Position numbers and translations under genes: made by a program. Positions 1-7,786 of a stretch of 15,154 bases of DNA are shown here, in pieces. Positions within the stretch are counted from its first letter, which is position 1; each line of letters begins with the position of its first letter. Source of the stretch: Deltaproteobacteria bacterium (GTDB taxonomy: Bacteria > Desulfobacterota > Desulfofervidia > Desulfofervidales > DG-60); the NCBI GenBank assembly GCA_021163945.1, contig JAGGTC010000109.1, positions 1 to 15,154 on the forward strand, written 5' to 3'. The notes beneath the pieces are model-generated. The model was not told the origin of the DNA, did not search any database, and was given only the letters and a program-made list of their open reading frames with translations.

Positions 1-53
1 ACCTTGATTTTTGCAGATAATTCTTCATCTATAAATTTTATAGGCATATCCAT
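1..53 (-). CDS. ftsZ: Cell division GTPase FtsZ, N-terminal fragment (cut by window edge)
   Basis: Only 17 codons plus two bases are inside the window, beginning with ATG at 53 and running off the left edge. The translation starts M-D-M-P-I-K-F and ends S-A-K-I-K, followed by GT, which would open a Val codon. An (A/P)-x-I-K-V stretch directly before the first beta strand of the GTPase domain is typical of FtsZ N-termini. FtsZ polymerises at midcell to form the Z ring and recruits the divisome. The identification rests mainly on position: ftsZ follows ftsA in nearly all dcw clusters. A strong Shine-Dalgarno GGAGG at 61-65, seven bases upstream, selects the first ATG over the Met at codon 3, which would be 13 bases away. 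The GTPase signature motifs are outside the window and cannot be checked. Confidence 0.88.
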   Translation of the reverse strand, partial: MDMPIKFIDEELSAKIK

Positions 54-91
54 CTTATTACCTCCTATATTTCAATCTGGTTTTGTATTGG
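54..91 (-). promoter_or_regulatory. ftsA-ftsZ spacer with strong ftsZ ribosome binding site
   Basis: This 38-base spacer is one of only two real gaps in the cluster. On the coding strand it carries ATAGGAGGTAATAAG directly before the ftsZ ATG, so GGAGG sits at 61-65 with a 7-base spacer. It is one of the best Shine-Dalgarno sequences in the window, consistent with FtsZ being needed in far more copies than its neighbours. No convincing -35/-10 pair is visible in the spacer itself. Any dedicated ftsZ promoter would have to lie inside ftsA or ftsQ, and I did not find one I would defend. Confidence 0.8.
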
Positions 92-1315
92 CTAAAAGGC
101 CTTTTTAAACCAGTTCCCAATACCTGTCACAAAACGAGACAGCAACCCCCCTTTCTGCCTAAAAAGGGGCCTTTGACTCTTAAGGCCATATTTCACCAAG
201 CCAACACCTGTTGCATATATAGGATTTCTGATGATATCCAAACCCCCAACCCCCTGGGGATAACCAATACGACTGGGTAGGTCAAAGACCTGTTCGGCCT
301 CCTCTACAAGCCCTGGGAGTAGAGAAGAACCCCCTGTAATCACTACCCCCCCAGCCAAAACATCCTTTACTAGCTCTGCCTTTATCCACTCCTGCTCTAA
401 TAGGCTAAATATCTCTCTTACCCGTGCCTGAATAATCTTTACTAATAAAGACTTGGGCACCCATCGCACCTTGTGGTCACCTACGGCAGGGACTTCAATC
501 TCTTCATCCTTCTCTAACAAGGCAATACTAGCTAGACCATGTTTAAGCTTTATCTCCTCTGCCTCTGAGATAGATGTCCTTAAACCAAAGGCAATATCAT
601 TGGTAATATTGTTTCCCCCTAGACCCAAGAGGGTAATATATCTTATGCTATCGTTGACAAATATTATTAAATCAGTAGTCCCCCCTCCAAAGTCTATTAA
701 ACCCACACCCAATTCTTTTTCCTCTTTTGTCAAAACAGCCTCACTGGCTGCCAAGGGTTGTAAGATTATATCGATTACATCTAGGCCTGCCCTTTGGATG
801 CACTTCATTAGTGTCTGAATACAACTAACAGAGGCAGTAATAACATGTACCCTTACCTCTAACCTTACCCCTGCCACGCCTATGGGGTCCTTAATCCCAG
901 CATGGTCATCCACAATAAATTCTTGGGGCAGAACATCTATAATCTCTGTCTCTGGGGGAAGGGAGATCGTCTTTGCCATCTCCATTACTTTTTTGATGTC
1001 ACCCTTTGTCACCTCCCTGTGTTTTAGGGCAATTACACCTTGGCTATTGATACTTTGGATGTGTGTTCCAGAGATACTTGCATAGACACTCCTGATCTCA
1101 CACCCTGCCATTTCCTCTGCCTCTTCAACTGCCCTTTTTATGGTATTAACTGTGTCTTCAACATTGATCACAACCCCCTTTCTAATCCCATAGGCAGGAT
1201 GACAACCTACCCCTATAATATCTATATTTCCCTCCTCCTTTATCTCCCCCACTATTGCACATATCTTTGTTGTACCAATGTCTAAGCCTACAATAAGCTG
1301 ATTCTTATGCCTCAT
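92..1315 (-). CDS. ftsA: Cell division protein FtsA (actin-like Z-ring membrane tether)
   Basis: FtsA (407 aa here) is an actin-family ATPase that anchors FtsZ filaments to the inner membrane and recruits later divisome proteins. The actin-fold nucleotide motifs are present in order: phosphate-1 DIGTTK at residues 12-17, phosphate-2 DFGGGTTDL at 208-216, and the adenosine motif GGVVITGGSSLLPG at 322-335. The 1C subdomain unique to FtsA falls at roughly 84-165. The C-terminus (about 391-407, LLSRF...NWFKKAF) is an amphipathic helix with basic residues, the expected membrane-targeting sequence. The ATG overlaps the ftsQ stop as ATGA (1312-1315), and a GAGG at 1323-1326 lies seven bases upstream, so the start is well supported. 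Length is close to the family norm of about 410-420 residues. ftsZ follows after 38 bases. Confidence 0.97.
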   Translation of the reverse strand: MRHKNQLIVGLDIGTTKICAIVGEIKEEGNIDIIGVGCHPAYGIRKGVVINVEDTVNTIKRAVEEAEEMAGCEIRSVYASISGTHIQSINSQGVIALKHREVTKGDIKKVMEMAKTISLPPETEIIDVLPQEFIVDDHAGIKDPIGVAGVRLEVRVHVITASVSCIQTLMKCIQRAGLDVIDIILQPLAASEAVLTKEEKELGVGLIDFGGGTTDLIIFVNDSIRYITLLGLGGNNITNDIAFGLRTSISEAEEIKLKHGLASIALLEKDEEIEVPAVGDHKVRWVPKSLLVKIIQARVREIFSLLEQEWIKAELVKDVLAGGVVITGGSSLLPGLVEEAEQVFDLPSRIGYPQGVGGLDIIRNPIYATGVGLVKYGLKSQRPLFRQKGGLLSRFVTGIGNWFKKAF

Positions 1316-2034
1316 CCCTCAAACCTCACACAGACCTTCTTTACTCTATTTAGGTCAATCCTCTTTATCTTCTCCAAACCGATTTGATCTAGATATGCCA
1401 ATACCTTATGGAGTGAAAAAAGCTTTCTTTCATAATCCCCTCTACCTAAATAAACCTCAATTCCATTGGTATAGAAGGTAATGCCTAGATCTTGATCTAG
1501 GTATAATTCTGAGATCTTGAGAGGTGAATCTTTAAGGTCTATCAGCAAATTGATCGCCTCCCCTAAGAGGGACCTATCCTTATAGGCCCCTTTGATAATA
1601 GGTAAATTTGGATAATCTTTCATATGGAACAAAAAACCTTCTTTATCTGTAGCCAATACCCTAGCATCATCATAAATCAGGGCCACAGGCTCCCTCTCCT
1701 TTAAAGAAATAATCAGTTTATCAGGCCATTTACGATAGATGTTTACCTCTTCTATTGCTGGATGAGAAATCAAACGCCTCTTAAGTAGACTTAAACGTAA
1801 ACTTAATAAACTTTGATGAGGACTTAAATTAATCCAAGTCAATAACTCATTTTTAGAAAGCCTTTTATTTCCTGTAATCTTTATCTCCTTTATTTGAAAA
1901 TAGGGCTGGTTAATAAGGAGAAAATACCCCTTAAAGAAGGCAATGCCAAAGATAAAAGGGGTAGCAAATAACAGTAAACCTTTTAAAATCAATCTTTTCT
2001 TATTTATAGATGAGCGATACCGATTTTTTCTCAT
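1312..2034 (-). CDS. ftsQ: Cell division protein FtsQ/DivIB
   Basis: FtsQ is a bitopic inner-membrane protein that links early and late divisome proteins through its periplasmic domain, binding FtsB/FtsL. The 240-aa product shows the expected layout: a short basic cytoplasmic tail (residues 1-16, rich in Arg/Lys), one membrane segment at about 17-40, a POTRA domain at about 46-115 beginning IKEIKITGNKRLS, and the FtsQ beta domain to the C-terminus. The common D-x-x-G-x-x-F element appears as DKEGFLF at about 130-136, and the protein ends with a beta strand near R-I-D-L-N. It overlaps murB upstream (2031-2034) and ftsA downstream (1312-1315), both as ATGA, so translation is probably coupled. 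No good Shine-Dalgarno is visible. FtsQ diverges fast, so the call rests on architecture and position as well as sequence. Confidence 0.94.
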   Translation of the reverse strand: MRKNRYRSSINKKRLILKGLLLFATPFIFGIAFFKGYFLLINQPYFQIKEIKITGNKRLSKNELLTWINLSPHQSLLSLRLSLLKRRLISHPAIEEVNIYRKWPDKLIISLKEREPVALIYDDARVLATDKEGFLFHMKDYPNLPIIKGAYKDRSLLGEAINLLIDLKDSPLKISELYLDQDLGITFYTNGIEVYLGRGDYERKLFSLHKVLAYLDQIGLEKIKRIDLNRVKKVCVRFEG

Positions 2035-2924
2035 TGTAAAATCTTGATCTCTGGCTCTAAAAAAATACCTATCTCTTTTAAGACCCTATCTTGTGCCAAG
2101 CCCATTAAGGTCAACACATCAGATGCCCTTGCCCCTCCAAGATTGACGATAAAATTGGCATGTTTTTCAGATATTTTGGCATTTCCTATTTGATAACCCT
2201 TAAGGCCTACTTCCTCAATCAATCTACCTGCAAATGCCCCCTTTGGATTCTTAAACACACAGCCTGCTGAAGGCATATTCAGGGGCTGGCTCAATTTCTT
2301 TTTTTGAAAATAAAGATACATCTTTGCCATGATCTCCCTCTTATTAGAGGGCACTAACCCTAAGTGTGCTTCTAATATCAATGCCCCAGGGGGTAGATTG
2401 GCTGTGCGATAATCAAAGCGAAGCATATCCTTATGATACCATTTTATCTCCCCCTCCTTTGTCATTACCTTGATCTCTATTATATTTTCTTCGATGCTAT
2501 GGCCGAAGGCCCCAGCATTTCCTGCTATAGCCCCACCTAATGTACCAGGGATACCTACTAGATACTCAAGCCCTCCCCACCCATACCTCAAACTTGTCTT
2601 TAATAATCTTGATAATTTTATACCTGCACCTACCTTAAAATAGACTTTATCCCTCCCTTTAAACAAAACCCCAAATCTTGAAAATCCTGGCCCAAGTTTG
2701 ATGATTATGCCTGGATAACCATGATCTCCTACAAGGACATTTGTCCCCTGACCTAGAAAGTAATAGGGATAATTTCTCTCTCTTAGGTAAGATAGTAATT
2801 TTCTTAAACATACCTCCTCATTTACCCAAACCACTGCCTTTGCCTGCCCACCGATCCCAAAGGAGGTAAGCCTACTCAAAGGATAATTCCACTTTGCTTG
2901 ACCAAAGGCTACTAGGTGCTTCAT
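2031..2924 (-). CDS. murB: UDP-N-acetylenolpyruvoylglucosamine reductase MurB
   Basis: MurB is a cytoplasmic FAD enzyme that uses NADPH to reduce UDP-GlcNAc-enolpyruvate to UDP-MurNAc. At 297 aa it matches the shorter type II form rather than the E. coli type of about 340 aa. FAD-binding motifs are visible: GQGTNVL at 58-64 and GIPGTLGGAIAGNAGAFG at 124-141. The substrate-binding DYRT follows at 171-174. The C-terminal domain contains SAGCVFKNP at 219-227 and ends near LEPEIKIL, which carries the conserved acidic residue. The position equivalent to the catalytic Ser of E. coli (S229 in GSFFKNP) is Cys222 here. Ser/Cys exchange at this site is, to my recollection, known in other MurB proteins, so activity is expected. 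The gene overlaps murC and ftsQ as ATGA at both ends. No ddl follows it. Confidence 0.96.
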   Translation of the reverse strand: MKHLVAFGQAKWNYPLSRLTSFGIGGQAKAVVWVNEEVCLRKLLSYLRERNYPYYFLGQGTNVLVGDHGYPGIIIKLGPGFSRFGVLFKGRDKVYFKVGAGIKLSRLLKTSLRYGWGGLEYLVGIPGTLGGAIAGNAGAFGHSIEENIIEIKVMTKEGEIKWYHKDMLRFDYRTANLPPGALILEAHLGLVPSNKREIMAKMYLYFQKKKLSQPLNMPSAGCVFKNPKGAFAGRLIEEVGLKGYQIGNAKISEKHANFIVNLGGARASDVLTLMGLAQDRVLKEIGIFLEPEIKILQ

Positions 2925-4276
2925 AATTCAGCCAACAACATCTCTCCCAGTTTCCAGATATCTCCAGCCCCTAGGGTCAAAACAATATCATAGGGCCTGA
3001 GTTCTGGTAATAAGTATTCAAAGGCATCATCCAAATCCCTGCAAAATCTCTTCTTTTTTGGCATCTTTATGCCACGGGCCAACCACTCACCACTTACACC
3101 AGGAATAGGTGATTCGCTAGCGGCATAGACCTCTGTGATAATGAGGAGATCCGTTTTCAAAAATGCCGTCAAAAATTCTTTATACAACATCTTTGTACGT
3201 GTATAGCGATGTGGTTGAAAAACTGTTATAAGGCGTCGTTTGGGCCAATTTTTCTTAATGGCTGAGAGTACTGCCCTTATTTCAGTAGGATGATGCCCAT
3301 AATCATCTATTATTAAGATTTTTCTTTTCTCTCCTTTAATTTCTAACCGTCTAGCCACACCATTAAATTGTCCCAGGCCCTTTATGGTAATTTCAGGAGG
3401 TATACCAAGCCTTTGGGCAACAGCAAAGGCAGCCAGTGCATTATAGACATTGTGTATACCTAAGAGCCTTAAGGACACATTTCCTATCTTTTTTCCATAT
3501 CCATAAACATCAAATTGTGTTATTTGATTATTCAAAAGGAGGCCTTTTGCTTGATAATGGCAATCTTCTGAAAGACCATAACTAATATATGGCCTCTTTG
3601 CCTTAGATACTATTCCTTTTAAATGGGGATCATCTCCACAGATTACAGCCACACCAGAGGGTAAAATGTTATTGATAAATCTACTAAATGCAGCCTTAAT
3701 AGATAAAAATGTCTTATAATAATCTAGGTGATCTGCATCAATGTTTGTGATTACGGCTATCTCTGGGGAAAGGAGCAGAAAACTCCCATCACTTTCATCT
3801 GCCTCTGCTACTAGATAATCCCCTCTACCAAACCAGGCATTTGACCCGTTTACCATCCCACCTATAATCGCCATCGGGTCTAGACCAGAGGATCTTAATA
3901 TAGTAGAGATCAATGCAGAGGTAGTGGTCTTTCCATGGGTGCCGGCCACAGCAATACCCCTTTTTTGATCCATCAGATATGAAAGCAACATTCCCCTTGA
4001 AATTACAGGTATATTATTCTCTCTGGCACTTTTCCACTCTGGATTATCCCTTGAAATAGCAGAAGAGACCACTACTGCCTCTGCCAATTTAACCTGCTCA
4101 GGCCTGTGGCCTAAAAATACCTTGACTCCCCTCTTTTTTAGCAGTTGTGTTAGGGCATTCTCACTTATATCAGAGCCAGTTACCTTAAAACCCAAATCGG
4201 TCAATACCTGTGCCAAACCACTCATTCCAATCCCACCAATGCCAACAAAATGAAAATATCTCCAAGGAAGCCTCAT
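2921..4276 (-). CDS. murC: UDP-N-acetylmuramate--L-alanine ligase MurC
   Basis: MurC adds L-Ala to UDP-MurNAc with ATP hydrolysis, the first amino-acid step of the stem peptide, in the cytoplasm. The 451-aa protein has all three Mur-ligase domains. The N-terminal Rossmann-like domain carries GIGGIGMSGLA at 12-22. The central ATPase domain has the P-loop GTHGKTTT at 112-119, the metal-binding ADESDGSF at 159-166 and NIDADHLDYY at 178-187. The junction motif is HNVYNALAA at 275-283. The C-terminal domain has DDYGHHPTEI at 324-333 and FQPHRYTRT at 353-361. GTHGK, DDYGHHP and FQPHRYTR are typical of MurC and distinguish it from MurD/E/F. It starts one base after the murG stop (TGATATG) and ends in an ATGA overlap with murB. 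Length is normal for the family. Confidence 0.98.
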   Translation of the reverse strand: MRLPWRYFHFVGIGGIGMSGLAQVLTDLGFKVTGSDISENALTQLLKKRGVKVFLGHRPEQVKLAEAVVVSSAISRDNPEWKSARENNIPVISRGMLLSYLMDQKRGIAVAGTHGKTTTSALISTILRSSGLDPMAIIGGMVNGSNAWFGRGDYLVAEADESDGSFLLLSPEIAVITNIDADHLDYYKTFLSIKAAFSRFINNILPSGVAVICGDDPHLKGIVSKAKRPYISYGLSEDCHYQAKGLLLNNQITQFDVYGYGKKIGNVSLRLLGIHNVYNALAAFAVAQRLGIPPEITIKGLGQFNGVARRLEIKGEKRKILIIDDYGHHPTEIRAVLSAIKKNWPKRRLITVFQPHRYTRTKMLYKEFLTAFLKTDLLIITEVYAASESPIPGVSGEWLARGIKMPKKKRFCRDLDDAFEYLLPELRPYDIVLTLGAGDIWKLGEMLLAEL

Positions 4277-4277
4277 A

Positions 4278-5372
4278 TCAAAACCTGTTGCTGTTGATTA
4301 TTGATTCACATAATGTAGCAATCTTCTCCCCTGCCAATGGACTTGCCAAACTCAAGGCCTTTTTTGACATGGATTCAAGCAGATGTCCATTTTCTAAAAA
4401 ATTAGTAATATTCTCTGCCAAAACCCCCCCATTTAGCCTATTTTGCTCAATCAAAATGGCTGCACCTGCTGAGGCCAGCCTTTTGGCATTATAAAACTGG
4501 TGCTGGTGTATAGCCCATGGAAAGGGGATCAATATAGAAGGAATGCCCAAGGCAGTTATCTCTGCTAGGCTTGTAGCACCAGCACGGCCTATAATCAGGT
4601 CTGTCTTTGCATATGCTTTGGCTATATCATAGATGAATGAAACTACATGGACATTGATCCCCATCCTTTCATAGCTATTTTTTACCCAGATATAATCCCT
4701 CTCACCTGTTTGGTGGGTAATGGAGATCCTGTCTTGAAGGCCCCTCAATCTCTTGGCTGTATCTAAAAAGGCCTTGTTGATAGGGTGGGCACCTTGGCTC
4801 CCCCCCAATACCAAGACCCTGAGTCTTTTACCCCTTCTTTCCCTATGTACACTGATGATCTCTTCCCTCACAGGGTTGCCTGTTATTACACATTTTTCCC
4901 TTGGGAAATAAAGGGTGGTCTCCTTAAAGGACAGACAAACCCTCTTTGCCCAATTTCCCAAGATTCTATTTGCAATTCCAGGAATTAAATTTTGTTCATG
5001 GACTACTGTAGGAATACCTAAGCACTTGGCCGCCAAAAGGGCAGGCACTGATGTATAACCCCCCAGTCCAAGGGCCAGACTTGGACGATAATACTTTAAA
5101 AAATTGAGGCACTGACCTATCCCAAGGCCTACCTGAACTGTGCCCTTAATTTTGTGCCTCCATCTTTTCCCCATTATGCCTGAAGAACTTATACCTTTAA
5201 AGGAATAACCATATCTTTTCACAACCCTCTCCTCAAGGCTATTTTCCCTCCCCAAAAATAAGACCTCCTCTATGCCCTTCTTGAGCAGGGCCTGGGCTAT
5301 GGCAATGCCTGGAAAAATGTGCCCTCCTGTGCCACCTGTGGCAATAATTACCTTAGCGTTTCCCCTGTGCAT
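4278..5372 (-). CDS. murG: UDP-GlcNAc:lipid I N-acetylglucosaminyltransferase MurG
   Basis: MurG transfers GlcNAc from UDP-GlcNAc to lipid I at the cytoplasmic face of the inner membrane, producing lipid II. The 364-aa product is a GT-B (family 28) enzyme. The N-terminal G-loop reads GGTGGHIFPG at 13-22, followed by GLGGYTSVP at 102-110, HEQN at 125-128 and GNPVR at 165-169. The C-terminal domain has GGSQGA at 190-195, QTGE at 221-224, GRAGATSLAEI at 262-272 and PFPWAIHQHQ at 283-292. The last motif is usually closer to P-Y-P-Y-A-x-D-D-H-Q, a mild variation. The ATG at 5372 lies inside the last codons of ftsW (20-base overlap). No in-frame ATG, GTG or TTG lies between it and the G-loop, so this start is the only reasonable one. 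No strong Shine-Dalgarno is visible. murC follows after one base. Confidence 0.97.
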   Translation of the reverse strand: MHRGNAKVIIATGGTGGHIFPGIAIAQALLKKGIEEVLFLGRENSLEERVVKRYGYSFKGISSSGIMGKRWRHKIKGTVQVGLGIGQCLNFLKYYRPSLALGLGGYTSVPALLAAKCLGIPTVVHEQNLIPGIANRILGNWAKRVCLSFKETTLYFPREKCVITGNPVREEIISVHRERRGKRLRVLVLGGSQGAHPINKAFLDTAKRLRGLQDRISITHQTGERDYIWVKNSYERMGINVHVVSFIYDIAKAYAKTDLIIGRAGATSLAEITALGIPSILIPFPWAIHQHQFYNAKRLASAGAAILIEQNRLNGGVLAENITNFLENGHLLESMSKKALSLASPLAGEKIATLCESIINSNRF

Positions 5373-6447
5373 AGATGTTGTGTAAGATCCCTATGGCAAT
5401 TAAATTTGCTATCAATGAACTGCCACCATAGCTCACAAAGGGAAGGGTAATACCCTTTGGCGGTATTAATCCCAAACAGCCCCCTATATGGATAACCGCC
5501 TGGAGTACAATCAAAAAGACAATGCCCAATGTCAAATAAAACCCAAATACATCCCTTGCACCCCTAGCAATCTCTATACCTCGAAAGACAAATAGGACAA
5601 AAAGCCCGACAATTAAGGCTACTCCCAAAAATCCTAGCTCCTCACCCAAGATTGAAAATACATAGTCACTATAAGGCTCTGGCAGGTAAAAAAGCTTTTC
5701 TTTACTAGCACCCAATCCCTTTCCAAATATCCCCCCTGTTATAAAGGCAATCTTAGAGTGTAAGATGGGATAACCAATACCAAGTGGGTATTGTTCAGGC
5801 CGCCAAAAGGCCAAAAAGCGTTTAAATCTATAAGGTGTCTTTATAATTAGATATACAAAGCCTACCATTGCTAAACCCATGACTGTAAGGAGGTGTTTAA
5901 TCCTTGCCCCGCCTATAAAGAGCATAATAAACATAACCCCTGCTAGTAAGACGGCAGTCCCCATATCTGGCTCTTTTAATAAGGGGATGGCTACAAGGGT
6001 ATAAATGATAAAGGGTGGGAGTATCCCATAAGAGAATGATTTTATCAGTTTATCATCTCTGGTGAGCGCCCTTGCAAGGTACATTATCATTGTCAATTTT
6101 AAAAACTCTGATGGTTGGATGGTAAAATGGCCTATCTTTATCCAGCGTGAGGCATAATTTAATTTACAGCCTAGACCAGGGACAAAGACCAAGAGGAGTG
6201 CTGTTAAACCTAAGAAGAGAAGTGGGTAGGTAAAATTATAATAAAATTGATATGGAATACTGCTTGCTATAACCATCATAGCTATACCCAACATGGCATA
6301 GATAAGTTGGCGTTTAAAGAGAAAGTAGGGGTCATGGTATTTTTTTTGAGAAATGGCAAAGCTACTGCTTAAGACCATAATCAGCCCCAGGCCTATTAAG
6401 ATCAGGACCAAAATAAAGAGCCAAGGGTCTAAATTAAATCTTCTCAT
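5353..6447 (-). CDS. ftsW: Septal peptidoglycan glycosyltransferase FtsW (SEDS family)
   Basis: FtsW is a polytopic SEDS membrane protein that polymerises lipid II into septal glycan strands together with its cognate class B PBP, here FtsI from the same cluster. The 364-aa protein is dominated by hydrophobic segments consistent with about ten transmembrane helices. SEDS landmarks are visible: SRWIKIG at 100-106, the QPSEFLKL block at 111-118, EPDMGTA at 159-165, and LPEPYSDYVFS at 255-265, whose Asp261 matches the essential periplasmic Asp of SEDS proteins. The signature PPKGITLPFVSYGGSS is at 329-344. One oddity is H320 in the segment VIHIGG, where the family usually has Asn (IN-I/M-G). FtsW is favoured over RodA because of its position between murD and murG. 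It overlaps murD by 14 bases and murG by 20. Confidence 0.96.
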   Translation of the reverse strand: MRRFNLDPWLFILVLILIGLGLIMVLSSSFAISQKKYHDPYFLFKRQLIYAMLGIAMMVIASSIPYQFYYNFTYPLLFLGLTALLLVFVPGLGCKLNYASRWIKIGHFTIQPSEFLKLTMIMYLARALTRDDKLIKSFSYGILPPFIIYTLVAIPLLKEPDMGTAVLLAGVMFIMLFIGGARIKHLLTVMGLAMVGFVYLIIKTPYRFKRFLAFWRPEQYPLGIGYPILHSKIAFITGGIFGKGLGASKEKLFYLPEPYSDYVFSILGEELGFLGVALIVGLFVLFVFRGIEIARGARDVFGFYLTLGIVFLIVLQAVIHIGGCLGLIPPKGITLPFVSYGGSSLIANLIAIGILHNIYAQGKR

Positions 6448-7786
6448 TTTGCGTTTTAATTTCTTTTACAATCCTTTTAAAGGCCAGCCCCCTCTCTCTA
6501 TAGTCTTTAAACATATCAAAACTGGCACAGGCAGGTGAGAAAAGGATATTCCCTTTATTTTTTGCCAAATCTATTGCCGCTACTGTGGCCTCTTTTAGAT
6601 TAGAGACCTCTAGTGTTGGAACTGCCCCATCCAATGCCCTTTTAATCTCCCCCTTTGCCTCCCCAAATAGGACAGCGGCCCTTACCCCTTTTTTGACAGC
6701 CTCACGCAGTGGTAAAAATCCCTGACCCTTAGAAACACCCCCAGCAATCAAAACGATAGGTGGGTCTAAACTATCTAAGGCAGAAATTGTTGCACCTACA
6801 TTTGTGCCCTTAGAATCATTATAAAAGTTTATATTACCTATAGACCCAATCCACTCTAAGCGATGAGGTAGGCCCTTAAATTCATAAATCACCTTTTTTG
6901 TGGCATTAAATTGACAGCCTACAATTTGGGCAACCAAAAGGGTAGCCATAATATTCTTGTAATTGTGTTTTCCTAACAAATGTAATGGTTGGGTATCCAG
7001 TCCCCAATTAAGTCCATTAAGACAAGAATAGATATATCCATCCTTTAAATAGGCACCAGGTATTATCTCCTCTCTATCACTAAAGAATACCCTTGTTGCT
7101 TGGGTGGAAACGCTAGCTATCTGAGGATTATCATTATCCAATATGGCCCAGTCATCTTTTGTCTGAGCACTGAATATCCTTGTCTTACAGGAAAGGTATT
7201 GATTTATGTCCCTGTGACGATCGAGGTGGTCTTCTGAGATATTTAAAAGTATAGCAATATATGGGTGAAACTTTTCTGTGACTTCTAGTTGGAAACTGCT
7301 TACCTCAGCAACTATATAATCAAGGTTATCCAATCTGGCAGCACTTATTAAAGGCCTGCCGATATTCCCACCTACCCATACACAGAGGCCATTTTCCCTA
7401 AGCACCTTTCCTATAAGGGCTATAGTAGTAGTTTTACCATTGGTGCCTGTTACAGCAATGATAGGTACCTTAATAAAGTGTGAGGCAAGTTCCAATTCAC
7501 TTAAGATAGGGATGCCACTTTTTCTGGCTTCCCTTAGCTCTGCTAGGTGAGGAGAGACCCCAGGGCTTAATACAATCAAATCATTTTCCAAAAATGTCTT
7601 AAGGCAGTGTCCACACTCTAGCCTAAATTCTATATCCTTGAGCATTCTAAGCTGTCCCTTTAGGGAAGAAGGTGGTTTTATATCTGAGACAGTCACCACT
7701 GCCCCCTCTCTTGCCAGAAACCTCACCAAGGCCACACCAGTTCTACCTAGTCCTACTACCAATACCCTTTTTTTCTGTAAATTCAT
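6434..7786 (-). CDS. murD: UDP-N-acetylmuramoyl-L-alanine--D-glutamate ligase MurD
   Basis: MurD is the cytoplasmic ATP-dependent ligase that adds D-Glu to UDP-MurNAc-L-Ala. I place the start at the ATG at 7786, giving 450 aa. It overlaps the mraY stop as ATGA (7783-7786) and the protein then begins MNLQKKRVLVVGLGRTG, the normal MurD N-terminus. An in-frame ATG at 7870 would add 28 residues (MVRAKNY...) that lie wholly over the mraY end and match nothing usual in MurD. Motifs in the 450-aa numbering: GLGRTG at 12-17, SPGVS at 74-78, P-loop GTNGKTTT at 114-121, EVSSFQLE at 161-168 and NISEDHLDRH at 182-191, with later HNYKN and YNDSKGTN blocks. EVSSFQLE and NDSKGTN are typical of MurD. It overlaps ftsW by 14 bases. 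No clear Shine-Dalgarno precedes the start, consistent with coupling to mraY. Confidence 0.96.
   Translation of the reverse strand: MNLQKKRVLVVGLGRTGVALVRFLAREGAVVTVSDIKPPSSLKGQLRMLKDIEFRLECGHCLKTFLENDLIVLSPGVSPHLAELREARKSGIPILSELELASHFIKVPIIAVTGTNGKTTTIALIGKVLRENGLCVWVGGNIGRPLISAARLDNLDYIVAEVSSFQLEVTEKFHPYIAILLNISEDHLDRHRDINQYLSCKTRIFSAQTKDDWAILDNDNPQIASVSTQATRVFFSDREEIIPGAYLKDGYIYSCLNGLNWGLDTQPLHLLGKHNYKNIMATLLVAQIVGCQFNATKKVIYEFKGLPHRLEWIGSIGNINFYNDSKGTNVGATISALDSLDPPIVLIAGGVSKGQGFLPLREAVKKGVRAAVLFGEAKGEIKRALDGAVPTLEVSNLKEATVAAIDLAKNKGNILFSPACASFDMFKDYRERGLAFKRIVKEIKTQNEKI

Noticed and set aside
94..105. Perfect 12-base palindrome AAAAGGCCTTTT at the 3' end of ftsA, considered as a terminator or protein-binding site.
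   Set aside because: It encodes the Lys-Lys/Ala-Phe end of FtsA, has no loop and no following T-run in the coding direction, and ftsZ follows immediately. AAGGCC-type strings are frequent throughout this window.
83..1285. Several plus-strand open frames opposite ftsA (such as 83-280, 453-818, 1040-1285).
   Set aside because: They are antisense to a well-supported gene, have Pro/Ser/Leu-rich low-complexity translations caused by the pyrimidine-rich strand, and show no motif.
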